Shown here: positions 48,149 to 59,974 of the stretch, piece after piece
Layout of the letters: each line of letters begins with the position of its first letter
How positions within the stretch are numbered: position 1 is the stretch's first letter
Assembly: GCF_047948215.1 (NCBI RefSeq)
Contig: NC_134455.1
Span: 152,378,575 to 152,442,574, forward strand
DNA length: 64,000 nt
Reading direction: 5' to 3'
Source: Lycorma delicatula
Taxonomy: Eukaryota; Arthropoda; Insecta; Hemiptera; Fulgoridae
Made by a program: the position numbers and the translations under genes
The notes under the pieces: model-generated
What the model saw: the letters and a program-made list of their open reading frames with translations, nothing else
Databases searched by the model: none
What the model was told of the DNA's origin: nothing

Positions 48149-49681
48149 ATGAATTTTCCTGAACAAACTAACGTGGCAGAGGGTGCACGTAAACACCCTC
48201 GTTTAGAAACCGCCGATTCGCCACAAGCGAAGAGGAAAAAAGTAAGGAGAGTGATAAGATTAGAAAAGATGCTGATAAAATCAGTAAAGATTTAAGAAAA
48301 GCTTTGTTTGGAAATAATGTTCCCAAACCAAGATTTTTGGTCATCACAAAAGAGAATGGTAACTTCCAAAAGGTAAGTCCATTCTTAATTGCTAGAGAGA
48401 TTACAAATTGTGCTGGAGGCCCTGTTAAAGAAATAAGAAAAACTTTTACGGGACTTCATGTAGAGACTGTTAATGATATACAGTCTCAGAAGATTCTAGG
48501 ACTGAAGAAAATTGGAGAGCTAGCAGTACGTGTTGATCCCCACGGCACGCTCAACACCTCAAGGGGTGTTGTGGTCTGTCGGGATCTTTTAAATTGTTCG
48601 GAGCAAGAGATTGTAGAGGAACTGGCAGCACAAGGAGTAATAGAGTGCCGTCGATTGAACATGAGACGGAACGGTGAGGTCTTACCCTCAGCTTCTCATG
48701 TCCTCACTTTCAACCGGCCTACTTTGCCAGAAAAGATAAGAGCGGGGATTCACCGTTTGGATGTGCGGGCATTTGTCCCACAGCCAATGAGGTGCTTCAA
48801 GTGCCAACGCTTTGGCCACACCGCTCTTAGATGCGAAAGACCGCAAATATGCGTGTGCGGTGAAGAGGTGCATGAGGGAGAGCCGTGTAAAGAGCCTCCT
48901 ACATGTATTAATTGCAAAGGAGCGCATTCTTGTAGATCAAAGAATTGTCCTGTCTACAAAGATGAAGTAGCTGTGCAGGAAGTAAAAACCCTGCAAAAGG
49001 TCAGCTACTTCGATGCAAAAAAGATAGTTAACGCCCGTAAGCCTAGAGCAACAACAACTTACGCTCAGGCTGCGGCTGCCGCTCCTGTCACTGCTCCAGT
49101 TGCTGTCGATGAGGGTCAACTCATAAGTAAACTTGCTCCGACCTTGGCTAATATGATTGAAAGAATTATAGACAATAAAATGAAACCTTTCAATAGTAAA
49201 GAGCCAATAAAGCCAAAGATATTAGTACAGCCTCCTGAAGATAAAACACAGAAAGTTGCTCTTACTCTCAAGAAAACGGACGCCAAAGCAGAAAGTCAAG
49301 TCCGCCTCAGTGAGATTCTTGATGAAAAGAAAAAGGTGACTCCTACAAAGACTGTTATGGAGGCTCCAAAGCCTCCAGCAACTGAGTTGGCCTCTAAACC
49401 CCAGAGGCCACAAAAAATCACACAGGGGGGGGTGAGTGTCTCCCCTCCCACAGGCGGTGACCGGTGCTATCCCCGTGTCGGGGAGTGGCCAGGTTGCCGC
49501 CTCTCAATCGGCGCCTGAAACCGGCGCCGATCCATGTCCGTCGTCGTCGGCGGCTTCGGTGGTCTCCGACACGGAGACCGGAAGCCTTACAGGCGACGAC
49601 CTTCTCCGTGAACATGCTGCTGTTCGCAACATGGAGAAGAAGCGAAAAAAAGGATGGCCGAAAGGAAAACTCAGACAATAA
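48149..49681 (+). pseudogene. LINE ORF1 (gag-like nucleic-acid-binding protein) with two frameshifts
   Basis: The ATG at 48149 gives MNFPEQTNVAEGARKHPRLE. In an A6 run near 48240 the frame shifts by one base and continues SKESDKIRKDADKISKDLRK into the long open frame (48304-49518). The middle has gag-like text (GGPVKEIRKTF, GVVVCRDLL). Zinc knuckles follow: CFKCQRFGHTALRC, CVCGEEVHEGEPC and CINCKGAHSCRSKNC. A second shift at a G run near 49425 is needed to reach the basic end RNMEKKRKKGWPKGKLRQ at 49678. Both shifts are at homopolymers, so they may be slippage mutations or assembly errors. ORF1 proteins bind LINE RNA in cytoplasmic particles. Confidence 0.82.
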
Positions 49682-49704
49682 TTTAATTAAAAATTAGTGA
49701 GTCG

Positions 49705-52700
49705 ATAGTACAGTGGAACATCAATGGATGTTTTTCAAACATCCATGAGCTCCAACGCTTGGTACATGATGTACACCCGATCTGTATATGTCTGCAAGAA
49801 ACACATTTCCGCCGAAATGAAAATTTTAAATTAAAAGGATTCAATATATTTCGGCGAGATCAACCGCCAAATATAAGAGTTAGAGGTGGAGTGAAAATGC
49901 AATAATTGAGTCGGCATCGAGATATATTCCCAAAACATCTGGAAAACTTACAAAGAAACCCGTTCCATGGTGGAACGATGAAATAAGTGAAGCTATAAAA
50001 AGAAAGAAAAGGGCGTATAACGCCTTTAAGAAGCGTCCTAGTATAGAAAATCTTGTTGCCTTTAAGAAATACAGGGCGTATGCAAAACGTCTTATGATAG
50101 ATTCCAAAAAACGATCCTGGCAGCAATACGTGTCATCCATCGACAAAACTACTACTGCATCAGATGTTTGGAGGAAAGTGAAGGCGATTTGTGGGCGTAA
50201 TGATTTTGCTCCCATAACTAGCCTTCAAGATGAAGATGAAATAAAAGATACTCCATATGAAATTGCAGAGCTGTTATCCAATCATTTCGAAAAGGCCAGC
50301 AAAATGGCCAACTACGAGGAAGGTTTTCGAACCAAAAAAGAAGAACTCGAAGGTCTACTAAATTTTAGAACTGAGTATAATTACTCATATAATGTACCAT
50401 TTAAAATGGAAGAATTCGCGAAAGCGTTGGAAAAAGCAGGTAACACAGCTGCTGGTCCGGATGAAATCCACTATAATATGATCAGGCAGCTGAATACCAC
50501 TGCAAAGTGTAGATTATTAGAACTTTATAATAAAATATGGCGGGATGGAACGTACCCGCAGCAGTCGAAAAAAGCTCATGTTGTTCCAGTACCAAAGAAA
50601 AATAAAAATTTAACTGACCCCAATAGCTACCGTCCTATTTCTTTGACGTGTGCTATATGGAAAATATTGGAAAAAATGATTAATAATCGACTCGTCTGGG
50701 TTTTGGAAAAAGAAAACCTGATATCACCGTATCAAGCAGGTTTTCGACAATACCATTCTACCACTGATCAAATGATCAGCTTAGAGGACATTATATATAA
50801 CAGCTTTATTACAAGGAAACATTGTGTCGGAGTCTTCTTTGATCTTCAGAAGGCTTTCGATATGACCTGGCGTCATGGTATAATGCTCCAGTTACATGAA
50901 TGGGGCATTCGTGGCAATCTGCCTATACTGCTCAGCAACTACATGAATGACCGTACCTTCCAAGTACGCGTCAACAATGAATATTCATGTGAAAGAATCT
51001 TGGAAAATGGCATACCGCAAGGTTCACCGTTGAGCGGTACCTTGTTTACCATTGCCATTAATAAATTGATATTAGCCATTCCAGTAGAAATCAGCAAAAG
51101 CGTCTATGTTGATGATCTGGCAATCGTATATGCCAGCAACAAGACTGCTATGGTGAGGTACAAATTGCAACGAGCGATCAATGCTCTAAATGAAGTTGCA
51201 AGGAATAATGGATTCCAATTCTCACCAGAAAAAACGTGCTGTGTACACTTTTGTAGGAAGAGAATTCCTCATCAAAGTCCTGCTTTGACAATTGATGATA
51301 ATCCAATACAATATAAAGACAGCGTAAGGTATTTAGGACTAGTATTGGATAAATCCCTTACATGGGGATTACATATACAGGACTTGAGTGATAGATGTAA
51401 AAGAGCCCTAAACATTATAAAATGTTTATCGAACTTAAATTGGGGCTCAGAAAAAGAGACATTATTGAGATTGTATAAAGCATTGGTTCAATCTAAACTA
51501 GACTACGGATGTATCGTATATTCATCCGCTAGAAAGTCGCACTTAAGAAAGTTAGACGTAGTTCATAATAGCGGAATAAGATACGCAACAGGTGCTTTCC
51601 GCACAAGTCCGGCGGCTAGTCTGATGTCTGAAGCCGGAATAATGCCACTACATTATAGAAGAGAGATCCTCTTGTTAAGATATGCAGCAAATATATGGGC
51701 TTTCCCTGCTCATATAAATAATAAATTGTTTACGAATCATCCCATGGCTGCATTATACGAACGTCGTGCTACCTATTCCAGACCAGCCGGAATTAGGTAC
51801 CACGAATTAAGAAATAAATATGAAGTTGCCACTCCAGATACATTGGCAATTTCTACTAGAGAAATACCGCCATGGCTCTTGCCAGCGGTTAATACAAGTT
51901 TGGATCTCTATCAAGGAGAAATAAAAAAGAAACCAGCAGTGATCATCCAGCAGGAATTTTTGGCAACCGTCAGTAGTTACGAAGAACATATTAGAATTTA
52001 TACTGACGGTTCTAAAACCGAACATGGTGTTGGATGTTCGATATATGTAAATGAAGAAGCCCACTTTTGGAGACTGCCAGATGTGGCCAGTGTCTACACG
52101 GCAGAACTCACTGCAATTCAGCAAGCTCTTCGCTACACTGAACACTATTGCGAAGAGAGAGTGCTAATATGTTCCGATTCATTAAGTGCACTCGTCGCAA
52201 TTCGGAACAAGAACATTAAGGATGTCCTAATTGCAAACATCCTGTCCATTTTATACGTACTATAACAACGAGGACAGCGATGCGCATTTGTATGGACTCC
52301 GGGGCATGCTGGTATTACAGGTAATGAAATCGCAGACGAAGCTGGCAGAAAGGCAACAGTCTGCGATGATTTGGATACATTTCCTGTAAGAGTGGCAGAT
52401 GTTAAAAACCGTCTAACAAACATAGTAAAAAACAAGTGGAATGCTGAATGGAGGAGATTAAATACAAAATTAAACACAGTAAAATCTTCTCCTTATAAAT
52501 GGAAAAGCGACTATAAGTTGACTCGCCGTGAACAAGTAGCGGTGACCAGACTTAGAATTGGTCATACGCGATTAACAAATTTATATTTGTTAGTGAGACC
52601 AATGTGCGGTGAAGTGAGACCAATGTGCGGTGTTTGTAATAAAACACTGACAATCAAGCATCTTATAGAAGAGTGTACCATATATGAGGACCTCAGAAAG

Positions 52701-52802
52701 AGGTTCCGTTTTAGAAATAATATTACTGCTGATCTGGATAATGGAAATGAAGAAAATATAGTTGCATTTTTACACGCCAGTGGTCTTCTTAAAAGTCTAT
52801 AA
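49705..52802 (+). pseudogene. LINE ORF2: endonuclease remnant, reverse transcriptase, RNase H
   Basis: 49705-49904 encodes only the first 65 or so residues of an APE endonuclease (IVQWNINGCFSNIHEL, ICICLQETHF). The frame then changes abruptly at about 49893, with roughly 450 bp of expected endonuclease missing, to ENAIIESASRYIPK, PVPWWNDEISEAIKRKK. From there one frame runs open to 52265. RT motifs are intact: FFDLQKAFDMTW (A), NGIPQGSPLSGTLF (B), YVDDLAIVY (C, near 51105). RNase H follows: IYTDGSKTEHGVG, YTAELTAIQQAL, ICSDSLSAL. A TAA at 52263 then interrupts; the same frame resumes QRGQRCAFVWTPGHAGITGN and ends with a CxxC-H-C knuckle (CNKTLTIKHLIEEC). Confidence 0.88.
52604..52645 (+). repeat. 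21-bp in-frame tandem duplication in LINE ORF2
   Basis: GTGAGACCAATGTGCGGTG occurs twice in a row (about 52590-52631), giving RPMCGEVRPMCGVC. The unit adds seven residues with an extra Cys just before the C-terminal zinc knuckle. Confidence 0.85.
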
Positions 52803-52837
52803 AAATGAAAGTTTAAGCTGTGAGAAACTCTAAGCGG

Positions 52838-52843
<6 letters not shown>

Positions 52844-52870
<27 letters not shown>
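52844..52870. repeat. (TA)n microsatellite
   Basis: About 13 TA units just after the ORF2 stop, inside the LINE 3' region. Similar runs occur at 26116-26133 and 55501-55528. Confidence 0.95.
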
Positions 52871-52873
<3 letters not shown>

Positions 52874-53511
52874 AAAAAATGGTATTGATAAGTTTAATTT
52901 TAAACGTATGCATATATACATAAGGGAGTCTTGAAACGTGGCACGTATAGTGACGGGAGGTAGCCCTCTTGCCTAGGCCATTTTGGCTCACCTGCATTCA
53001 AGAGCAGTGAGTCGGGGTGTGTCCGATGATGGCATGGGGGACCCTCAAGGGTGGATTGAGGGCGCGAGGCTGTGGGTGTACGCTGTGCATGCCTATAGCC
53101 TGTCTATAAGAAGGATTCAACTGCCACGGCACCCTGGCGCGACTGATATACTGCTCAACGGCGGTTCTGGTCGCCCCGAGGGTGCTTAAACAAACTATAA
53201 ATGAGACTCGTAGAAGAAAAAAAGAAAGATATGGTAGGATAAGTTTTAATTTAATTTTAATTTAATGGTCTTTTGGGAACCTATCTCAAATTTTAATATT
53301 GGGGCCCTTTACACCCCATAAGTGTTTGTGATTGTCCTTGTCTTTATGTCTTAAATGTTTTGTGTAGTTTGTGTTTTTAAATAAAATGTAAGGGCCCTTT
53401 ACACCCTTACATACGACGATCCAGATGGTGATAGTAGTTTCTTTTAAAGATTGTGATGAGGGCTAATGACCTTAGCAGTCGATACCCATAAAAATAAATA
53501 AAAAAAATAAC

Positions 53512-55500
53512 TTACTAAATCCATTTTTTACAACTTTTACAAACAATAGATTTAGCTAAATTTAATAAATGTTGTTTTAATAATCAATAATACATTTATT
53601 AAGCAGTTACAGCAAATATCCCATAAATCAATGTCGCCACGAGTCTTAAGTTATACCTCTCATACCAGAGTAAAAAAATAATAAATAATTTAATTTTACC
53701 AAATGTAATTTGATATCAGCGATTTAAAAAATAAAATTGATTCAAGTTACAAATACTACAATGAAATTGTCGAATTAAAACGTTAAATTAAAAAATAAAA
53801 TATCACAATTATACTAAAATGTTGCTACGAAAACGATAAAATTTAGTAACGCAGATTCCGATAAATTATTTAAACAGAAAATAAAAGAGGTACAGGTTTA
53901 AAAATTAATTTTACAATCGTGACTGAAGAACTCACCGACCAAATAAAAAGGCCTTAAACGACCATTCGTACATTTTTTTTTAATTCATCAGAGGCCCATT
54001 TTTGGTAGAGGAAGGAAATTTATTGGAACATACTAAAACCGTTGATAAAACAACTTTTTAAACTTTTTTTATTTATACTTAGTATCGAAAGAGGAAAATA
54101 ATTTTAGAGTTCGATGTTTGCACATCGTGAATTTCAGACCTTAAAATATAACGGCATTTTTTCTAACAAATATTAAGATATTATACATACTATAAGAATC
54201 TGAAGCTCGGTAAAAAGTTTTTAGCATTTCTCTCGATGATTGTTGAGCTTTACAACTCGAAACCTACGTGTCCTCAAAGACAGAGCCCGTAGTACGAGTG
54301 ATTTTGAAACGATCCATTCCGGAAGTAATTTAAACGAATTGGTTCTTGTAATTTACGTCTTAATTCGCTTCAGACAGAATAGAAGATAAGATAAGACTAA
54401 CATCTTCGATAGAAATTTAAAAATTAAATCGCGAGATCCAAGAATCGATTCTGAGATCCAATTGATATGAGATCGATTGGATATCCAAAATACGATTAAG
54501 ATCCAAGACGTTTAACGCATGGCGGTCTGGTACCTTCTCGCTAAGGACAAATTTATCAGCTCTTTCAACAATTTAAAACCGACTGCTAAATCCTCGACAA
54601 CTGAGTCTCCTCAACAAGAAATCTCCTATTCCATATGGCGACAAGGAAAATGAAAATATCCCGACCAATCCATTCAATTTCAGTAAATTATTTTTTATAT
54701 AGTGTGTAGTTTGTTTATAATCAAGATGTTTTCCCCGGCACACGGGTACTCGGTACTTCATATGAAAAAGAGAATATATACGCATTATCATATATTTGCT
54801 TTATATATATCCTAGTGTGTGTTTAACTACGGTATGTCAAAAGTATCTTTTTTTATAAGTCTAAAATTTTATTGTTGATTGTATCAAGTTGCTGACGGTT
54901 ATTAAAGAAATTTTAAATCAAATTTAATTCATTATTTTTTAATCTCATAAAGGTTAATTTCACCATGTTATGAGCAAACGCTGTCGAAAATCTGTGAGAT
55001 AACAGATTATCAACATACTGTAGTACTTATATTTAAAAGCGTCAACGCTCTTATTCACAAGGCACAAAATTGCCTGCAGAATGGATAATTTCAGCCGAAA
55101 CACGAACTGTTGATAACGAGAGATTAATTATTAAAATGCCTCATCGATCACGATAGTTTTAAAAATTCTGTTTAGTACAGACACAATACTCAACAGGCTT
55201 TAATTACAGGTTTCATCATATTCTCCTTCTTTTATAAAATAAAAAGACTTTCGAGATTTACAGGTAACCAGCTTCCTTGTAAACGTCATACCGAGCAAGT
55301 AAGGTAATTAAATAAATTGTAAGAATTGATCATGTTTTTCTGAAAATAGTTTTAAAAATCTATAAAATCAGGTACAACTTAAATTTATATAGAGAGCTTA
55401 TAACACGTAAGTTTTTCAGAAAAGTATAGTTATATATTTATTTTCTAAAGTTGCATATAGGTTCACCATGGCATGTAAAAAAAAAAGCATTTTTCTGGTC

Positions 55501-55531
<31 letters not shown>

Positions 55532-55825
55532 CCTTTCTGAGCGACATTCCTCACATCACGCATGGGAGACTACCACGTTACGATTATAATTACTTGTACA
55601 CTAATAAATATTATTTTCTAAACTTTCTTTTTGTCCACGTTAATCTAAGAATCAACAGAACCGATTTAAATAAACTTTGCAAGCTTATAGCAAGCGCTGA
55701 GCTGAAGGTTTTCCACTTTGTTTGGTATCAACATGTTAAAAAGAGTCGGAGTTACTACAAATTTTATCACTTACCGTCTTGACACGCCCACAGTAGATAC
55801 TCACTAGATACTCACTTGACACACT
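53512..55825. other. No gene seen
   Basis: AT-rich sequence between the LINE and the SINE at 56 kb. Contains a (TA)n run at 55501-55528. Open frames at 54573-54791 and 55468-55782 have no recognisable motifs. Confidence 0.4.
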
Positions 55826-55832
55826 AGATACT

Positions 55833-55862
55833 AAAACGAGCTCGATGCCTCGAGCTCGTTTT
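55833..55862. repeat. Perfect palindrome, 13-bp arms
   Basis: AAAACGAGCTCGA, a 4-base loop TGCC, then TCGAGCTCGTTTT. It lies between a small tandem repeat (CTAGATACTCACTT-like units, 55795-55830) and the 3' side of SINE copy C. Confidence 0.9.
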
Positions 55863-55924
55863 TACGGGCAACGGGTGTCCAGGTGCTCACCAACTGCCTT
55901 ACATATACCTTTCTTTTTCCTTTT

Positions 55925-56203
55925 AGCCTCCGGTAACTACCGTTTAGATAATTCTTCAGAGGATGAATGAGGATGATATGTATGAGTGTGAATGAAGTGT
56001 AGTCTTGTACATTCTCAGTTCGACCGTTCCTGAGATGTGTGGTTAATTGAAACCCAACCACCAAAGAACACCGGTATCCACGATCTAGTATTCAAATCCG
56101 TGTAAAAATAACTGGCTTTACTAGGACTTGAACGCTGTAACTCTCGACTTCCAAATCAGCTGATTTGGGAAGACGCGTTAACCACTAGACCAACCCGGTG
56201 GGT
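55925..56203 (-). repeat. tRNA-derived SINE copy C
   Basis: The best-preserved copy. On the minus strand the head is GGGTTGGTCTAGTGGTTAAC (A-box) and GCGTTCAAGTCCTAGTAAAG (B-box). The body is GAATACTAGATCGTGGATAC, GGTGGTTGGGTTTCAATTAA, ACACATCTCAGGAACGGTCG, and the tail CATCCTCTGAAGAATTATCT, GTTACCGGAGGCTAAAAGG. It abuts the broken end of the R1-like LINE at 56.2 kb. Confidence 0.82.
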
Positions 56204-56209
56204 TTCCTT

Positions 56210-57531
56210 ACATATACCTAAAAAATGCCTTCACCACCACCGATACATAGTAGTGGTATGCCCACCTTAACTATAATGATGGCAGCGTTCTTCCCCGCGT
56301 CCTTAAACCAACCCCACCCTTGATTACAGAGACATTGATTTCAGATATCAAGACCAGGTCTACATTTTTCCTAGCGGCCACCTCAAACACAAGCGTCCTT
56401 TGACATGCGCTCCGATTGCAATTAATTTGTAGGATCTTCATTTCCTATGCTTACAGGTCTAGCTACTTGTGTCCCTCCGCACCATACAAGGTATACATCA
56501 GCAGTCTGGGACCCAGATCTCTCCTGTGGCCTGCTTTGCCTCAATTGAAACATAGTCTGGAGCGGTCAGGGCCCTGACACTTAGCCGCAGCATGCTCTGG
56601 CTCCCGACAACTGAAACAACGCTCATCCTCCTCTTTCATCATAACCCAGAAGAGGATCCAGCCAATCTGAATTCTAAGTTTGTCAGTAATGGTTTTGGCG
56701 CCCTGCCAGAAAGAATTATCGATGCATTCTTAGTATCGCCAAAGGCTGGCCTAACCGACGATAGCTTAAAATTCTTATCTGATCCGTCCGCCCTAGCGAT
56801 TAACTCCCTTATCGCGCCCTCATCAGTACTGGAGTGACGTCCTTATATAAACAACCTGATCACGTAGAAGACACCCGCCTTGTGATGATCCCGGTCGCCA
56901 CGCCACACTTTGACCTCTCTCAGGATGCTACCGACGCAAATGCCTCGGCAAACATTTCCATCAATTTATTTACACAACTTACTATCGCCTTCGTATGTCT
57001 TCTTTCAACCACGACCACATACCATAACTTACAACCCTCAACTATCAAATTAACCGATTCCCGGAAGCGCGATCCCGCACCTTCCTCTAACACCGAAGGT
57101 TTTACACAAAAATCCTATACCTAAGTTCACTATGCACTCAGGTCATTCCATGATTGGGTCTTTTAAACAACAAAAATACTATTCTCATATCAACAAAACA
57201 AGTTTGATCGCAACAACGACAATTTTGTCCTACAATTCAATTTACTCAAAGTCCTCTTGATTTTCTCAAAAATCAGGAAACAAATCCACAAATTTAATAA
57301 GATACTAATGAAAACGTGCCCTATCTCTCTCTGCTCTGGTCCGAACTATCGGGAGCGAGGTCAACGTCTAACCCTCCCACACCGTCACTCCATCACAGAG
57401 TTCTCAGCAGATCCAATCGCATACTAACACCGAATATTCCAGCTAACCGGGGCTCGATGCCAAAACGCCTATCTTGGCGAAGTAAGCACCCAGGGGCCCC
57501 CTAGCCACCCGAGTTTGTTATTCTATTTATA
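56210..57531 (-). pseudogene. R1-like LINE: ORF1 C-terminus and ORF2 start (left of mariner)
   Basis: Minus strand near 56640-56540 reads DERCFSCREPEHAAAKCQGP then RSRLCFN-GKAGHR, i.e. CCHC zinc knuckles of an R1-type ORF1 (one Cys lost to a stop). At 56445 a new frame begins MKILQINCNRSACQRTLVFE, then VDLVLISEIN, the start of the R1 endonuclease. It stops being readable near 56290, and SINE copy C follows. The DNA up to 57531 is GC-richer than its surroundings and likely more ORF1, but it is badly broken. Confidence 0.65.
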
Positions 57532-58872
57532 CAGAGTGATTCAAAGAAACGGGAAATTTTGAAAGTTGTGTTGGTAGCCGTGGGCGATTTGGTACCACTT
57601 GATAAGTGGCGCCAGCCTCTCTAACCTAACCTGCCATTTAGTTGTCATGGATCCTTGGAGTGGTGCGCAACGTGCATTTGCTATCAAAGCGTTTTACAAA
57701 AACAATGAGTGTGGAGAGAGCGCGTAGAGAATTTCGCCGTCAATTTAATCTGGGACGGCACGACCGTGTTCCGTCAGCACATGCAATTAAAACATGAATA
57801 TTTAATTATGAAGAAACTGGTTCGGCAATGAAAAAGAAACCTCCAGGCCGTGAGCGAACCGTCCGTACACCACAGAATGTTCAAGCTTTACAAGATGCTG
57901 TCACACGAAGTCCACATCGGTCAATCCGTCGTCTCTCAGCATCTTTACAATTGCATAGTTCAAGTGTTCGAAGAATGTTAGTGAAGGACTTGCAATACCA
58001 TCCATACAAGTTGCAGATCGTCCAGGAACTGAAACCGAACGATGCAGTTGTGCGAGCACAATTCTGTAATGTAATGCTTCAGAAGATAAATGATAACGAA
58101 GAGTTTGTTCACGAACTGTGGATGTCAGACGAAGCGCATTTCCACCTCAGTGGATTTGTTAACAAGCAAAATTTCAGATACTGGGCACAAGAAAATCCTA
58201 CGCAGCTACACCAGCGTCCGTTGCACAGCCAGAAAGTGACCGTGTGGTGTGCTATGTCATCTTACGGTGTTATAGGCCCTTATTTTTTTGAGGATGACAA
58301 CGGTCTTGCGATTACAGTGACGTCGGCTCGTTACGTAGCCGTGCTTGAAACCTTTGTTGTGGAACAACAAAAGAGATTTCCACTAATTCTTAACACAGCC
58401 TGGTTTCAACAAGACGGAGCAACGTCACATACTGCAGGAATATCGATGGCAGCTGTACGCCGATTGTTTGGACAACGTGTCATTTCATTAAATGGTGACA
58501 TTAGATGGCCTACCAGATCGCCTGATCTATCTGCTTGCGATTACGTTTTGTGGGGTCACCTTAAAAGCAAAGTGTTCCACAGTAGACCTGCTACAACGGA
58601 AGAACTGAAGGCAAAGGTCCGAGAAGCAATTGCGGAAATTCCAGTTGAGATGTTACGTCAAACCATGAACAATTTAACGGAGAGACTTCGTGAGTGTTTA
58701 CGTAGAAGAGGAGGTCCCTGCAAGATGTCATCTTTAGAAAATAAAATAAAATGTATGTATCCTAAAATGGCAACATTTGTACAATTACATGAAATAAAAT
58801 TCATTTTCTAAAAAGATTTTTTCATTAACGTAATTTAATTTTTTAAATTTTCCGTTTCTTTGAATCACTCTG
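57532..58872 (+). mobile_element. Tc1/mariner-superfamily element F, complete ends
   Basis: 1341 bp between TA duplications. Ends: left CAGAGTGATTCAAAGAAACG, right reversed CAGAGTGATTCAAAGAAACG, identical over at least 20 bp. Transposase on the plus strand. It sits inside an R1-like LINE relic. The identical ends and long open catalytic region make it the youngest mariner here. Confidence 0.92.
57647..58811 (+). pseudogene. Mariner-like transposase of element F, N-terminus broken
   Basis: The ATG at 57647 gives MDPWSGAQRAFAIKAFYKNN, the HTH start. A one-base shift near 57710 is needed to continue ERARREFRRQFNLGRHDRVP, and a TGA at 57795-57797 stands where Trp is expected (AIKT-stop-IFNYEETGSA). 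From 57828 the frame is open for 327 codons: KKKPPGRERTVRTPQN, RSPHRSIRRLSASLQLHSSS, then the catalytic triad in WMSDEAHFHLSGF, FQQDGATSHTAG and WPTRSPDLSACDYVLWG, with 36 residues between the second and third Asp. The catalytic part looks intact, but no full protein can be made from this copy. Confidence 0.9.
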
Positions 58873-59970
58873 TACATCAATAACAACATCAGACCCTCTC
58901 AGCCACCCTCCACAGAGCTAAGAATCTCAGGAAGCCAGCAACTACGTTCCATTCTCTTTCGGTTTTCCACTTAACTCGCAGATGAAAACCAGAATTGATC
59001 CCGCAAGACCCATGCGTGTAGTCATGGGCCATCGGATGATTCGGTCCGCTTGGCCTGCTGTAAACGGAAAACTTGGTCGTCTAATTTTTTATGTGCCAGA
59101 GGTAAGGGATAATTTTACCTAGAGGTGTTAGGTAAGTTATGCACCCAGCGAAAAATAACATCAATGCCTGCTACATGTTCATGAAAAACGGCCTTAAGAG
59201 TTTTCGCTGCCTTAGCTTCAACTTTCACACAGATATAAATCTTATTCATCTCTCCTAAGGAAGAGAATCTCATTCACCTCCTCTTCCAGCACCTTTTCTT
59301 TAACTTTCTTAGAAGGTCTGTGTAAGACTGTCCACTAACTTTCACAAGTGTTCTGAACTGGACAGCACTCTCCTGTTTCAAGTTCAGCTCCCTGCTTAGC
59401 TGCCTTTTTAACTTTTCTATGAAAAGAGGCATCAAATGTCTGAATTTACCTTCTACCCACATACTCAGGTAACCACCAAAAGGACATACCTAGTCTGCTG
59501 TCCGGTAGTCCAAAGATCAACCTCTCTGAGTCCTCCAAAATGTTTTTCATAGCCTCCTGGACAGCAAGTACAGCCGACCCTTCACTCTCTGCTGTATTTA
59601 CAATTATAATATAAGTAGAACAATTATCTAAACTGAGCTCATCATCCATCAGGATCAACCCATTGTTGCTGTCCTTAATCAGGTGCTCTGACTTAACCTT
59701 CCTTCCTTCAAGGAGTTTTTTAAGATATTGGGATTTTTAACTTCAGTGGTCCCGACAAACAACTTCAAGAGCCATCTTCTTGACACTAGCTAGGCTATCT
59801 CATTGTCAGACACTACCTCTTCAAGCAATGTCCTAATATCTGAAGCATCTATATTTTTTTCAGTCTGTGTCACGACAGACATACAAGGACACAATCTATC
59901 GACTCTGTTGGTGTCTGCCAGTTTCCTCTTAAGGAAAACTCTACTCTAAGAGTGGAGTCAAGAAAACTTT
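58873..59970 (-). pseudogene. R1-like LINE ORF1, N-terminal part (right of mariner)
   Basis: Minus-strand frames include GTTEVKNPNILKK, GLILMDDELSLDNCSTYIII, VLAVQEAMKNILEDSERLIF, MPLFIEKLKRQLSRELNL, FRTLVKVSGQSYTDLLRKLK and YICVKVEAKAAKTLKAVF. The phrase V-x-GQSY-x-DLL-x-K recalls R1-type ORF1 proteins. With the CCHC knuckles at 56.6 kb in the same orientation, this makes one ORF1 split by the mariner. Stops and shifts throughout. Confidence 0.6.
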
Positions 59971-59974
59971 ACTC

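Larger units (their letters stand above)
47610..53511 (+). mobile_element. I-like LINE, near full length but endonuclease-deleted
   Basis: Contains a GC-rich 5' leader (about 47610-48148), ORF1 (48149-49681), ORF2 (49705-52802) and a 3' untranslated part ending near 53511. The last part reads GGGCTAATGACCTTAGCAGT, then CGATACCC and an A-rich tail (AAAAATAAATAAAAAAAATA), a typical LINE 3' end. An RNase H domain after the RT places it in the I group rather than Jockey. The 5' end is not exactly defined. Lesions: frameshifts in ORF1, a large deletion in the endonuclease, and one stop in RNase H. Confidence 0.8.

Noticed and set aside
47737..48162. 141-residue plus-strand frame and overlapping minus-strand frames
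   Set aside because: They overlap in the GC-rich LINE leader, use different frames and resemble nothing; ORF1 starts at the ATG at 48149.
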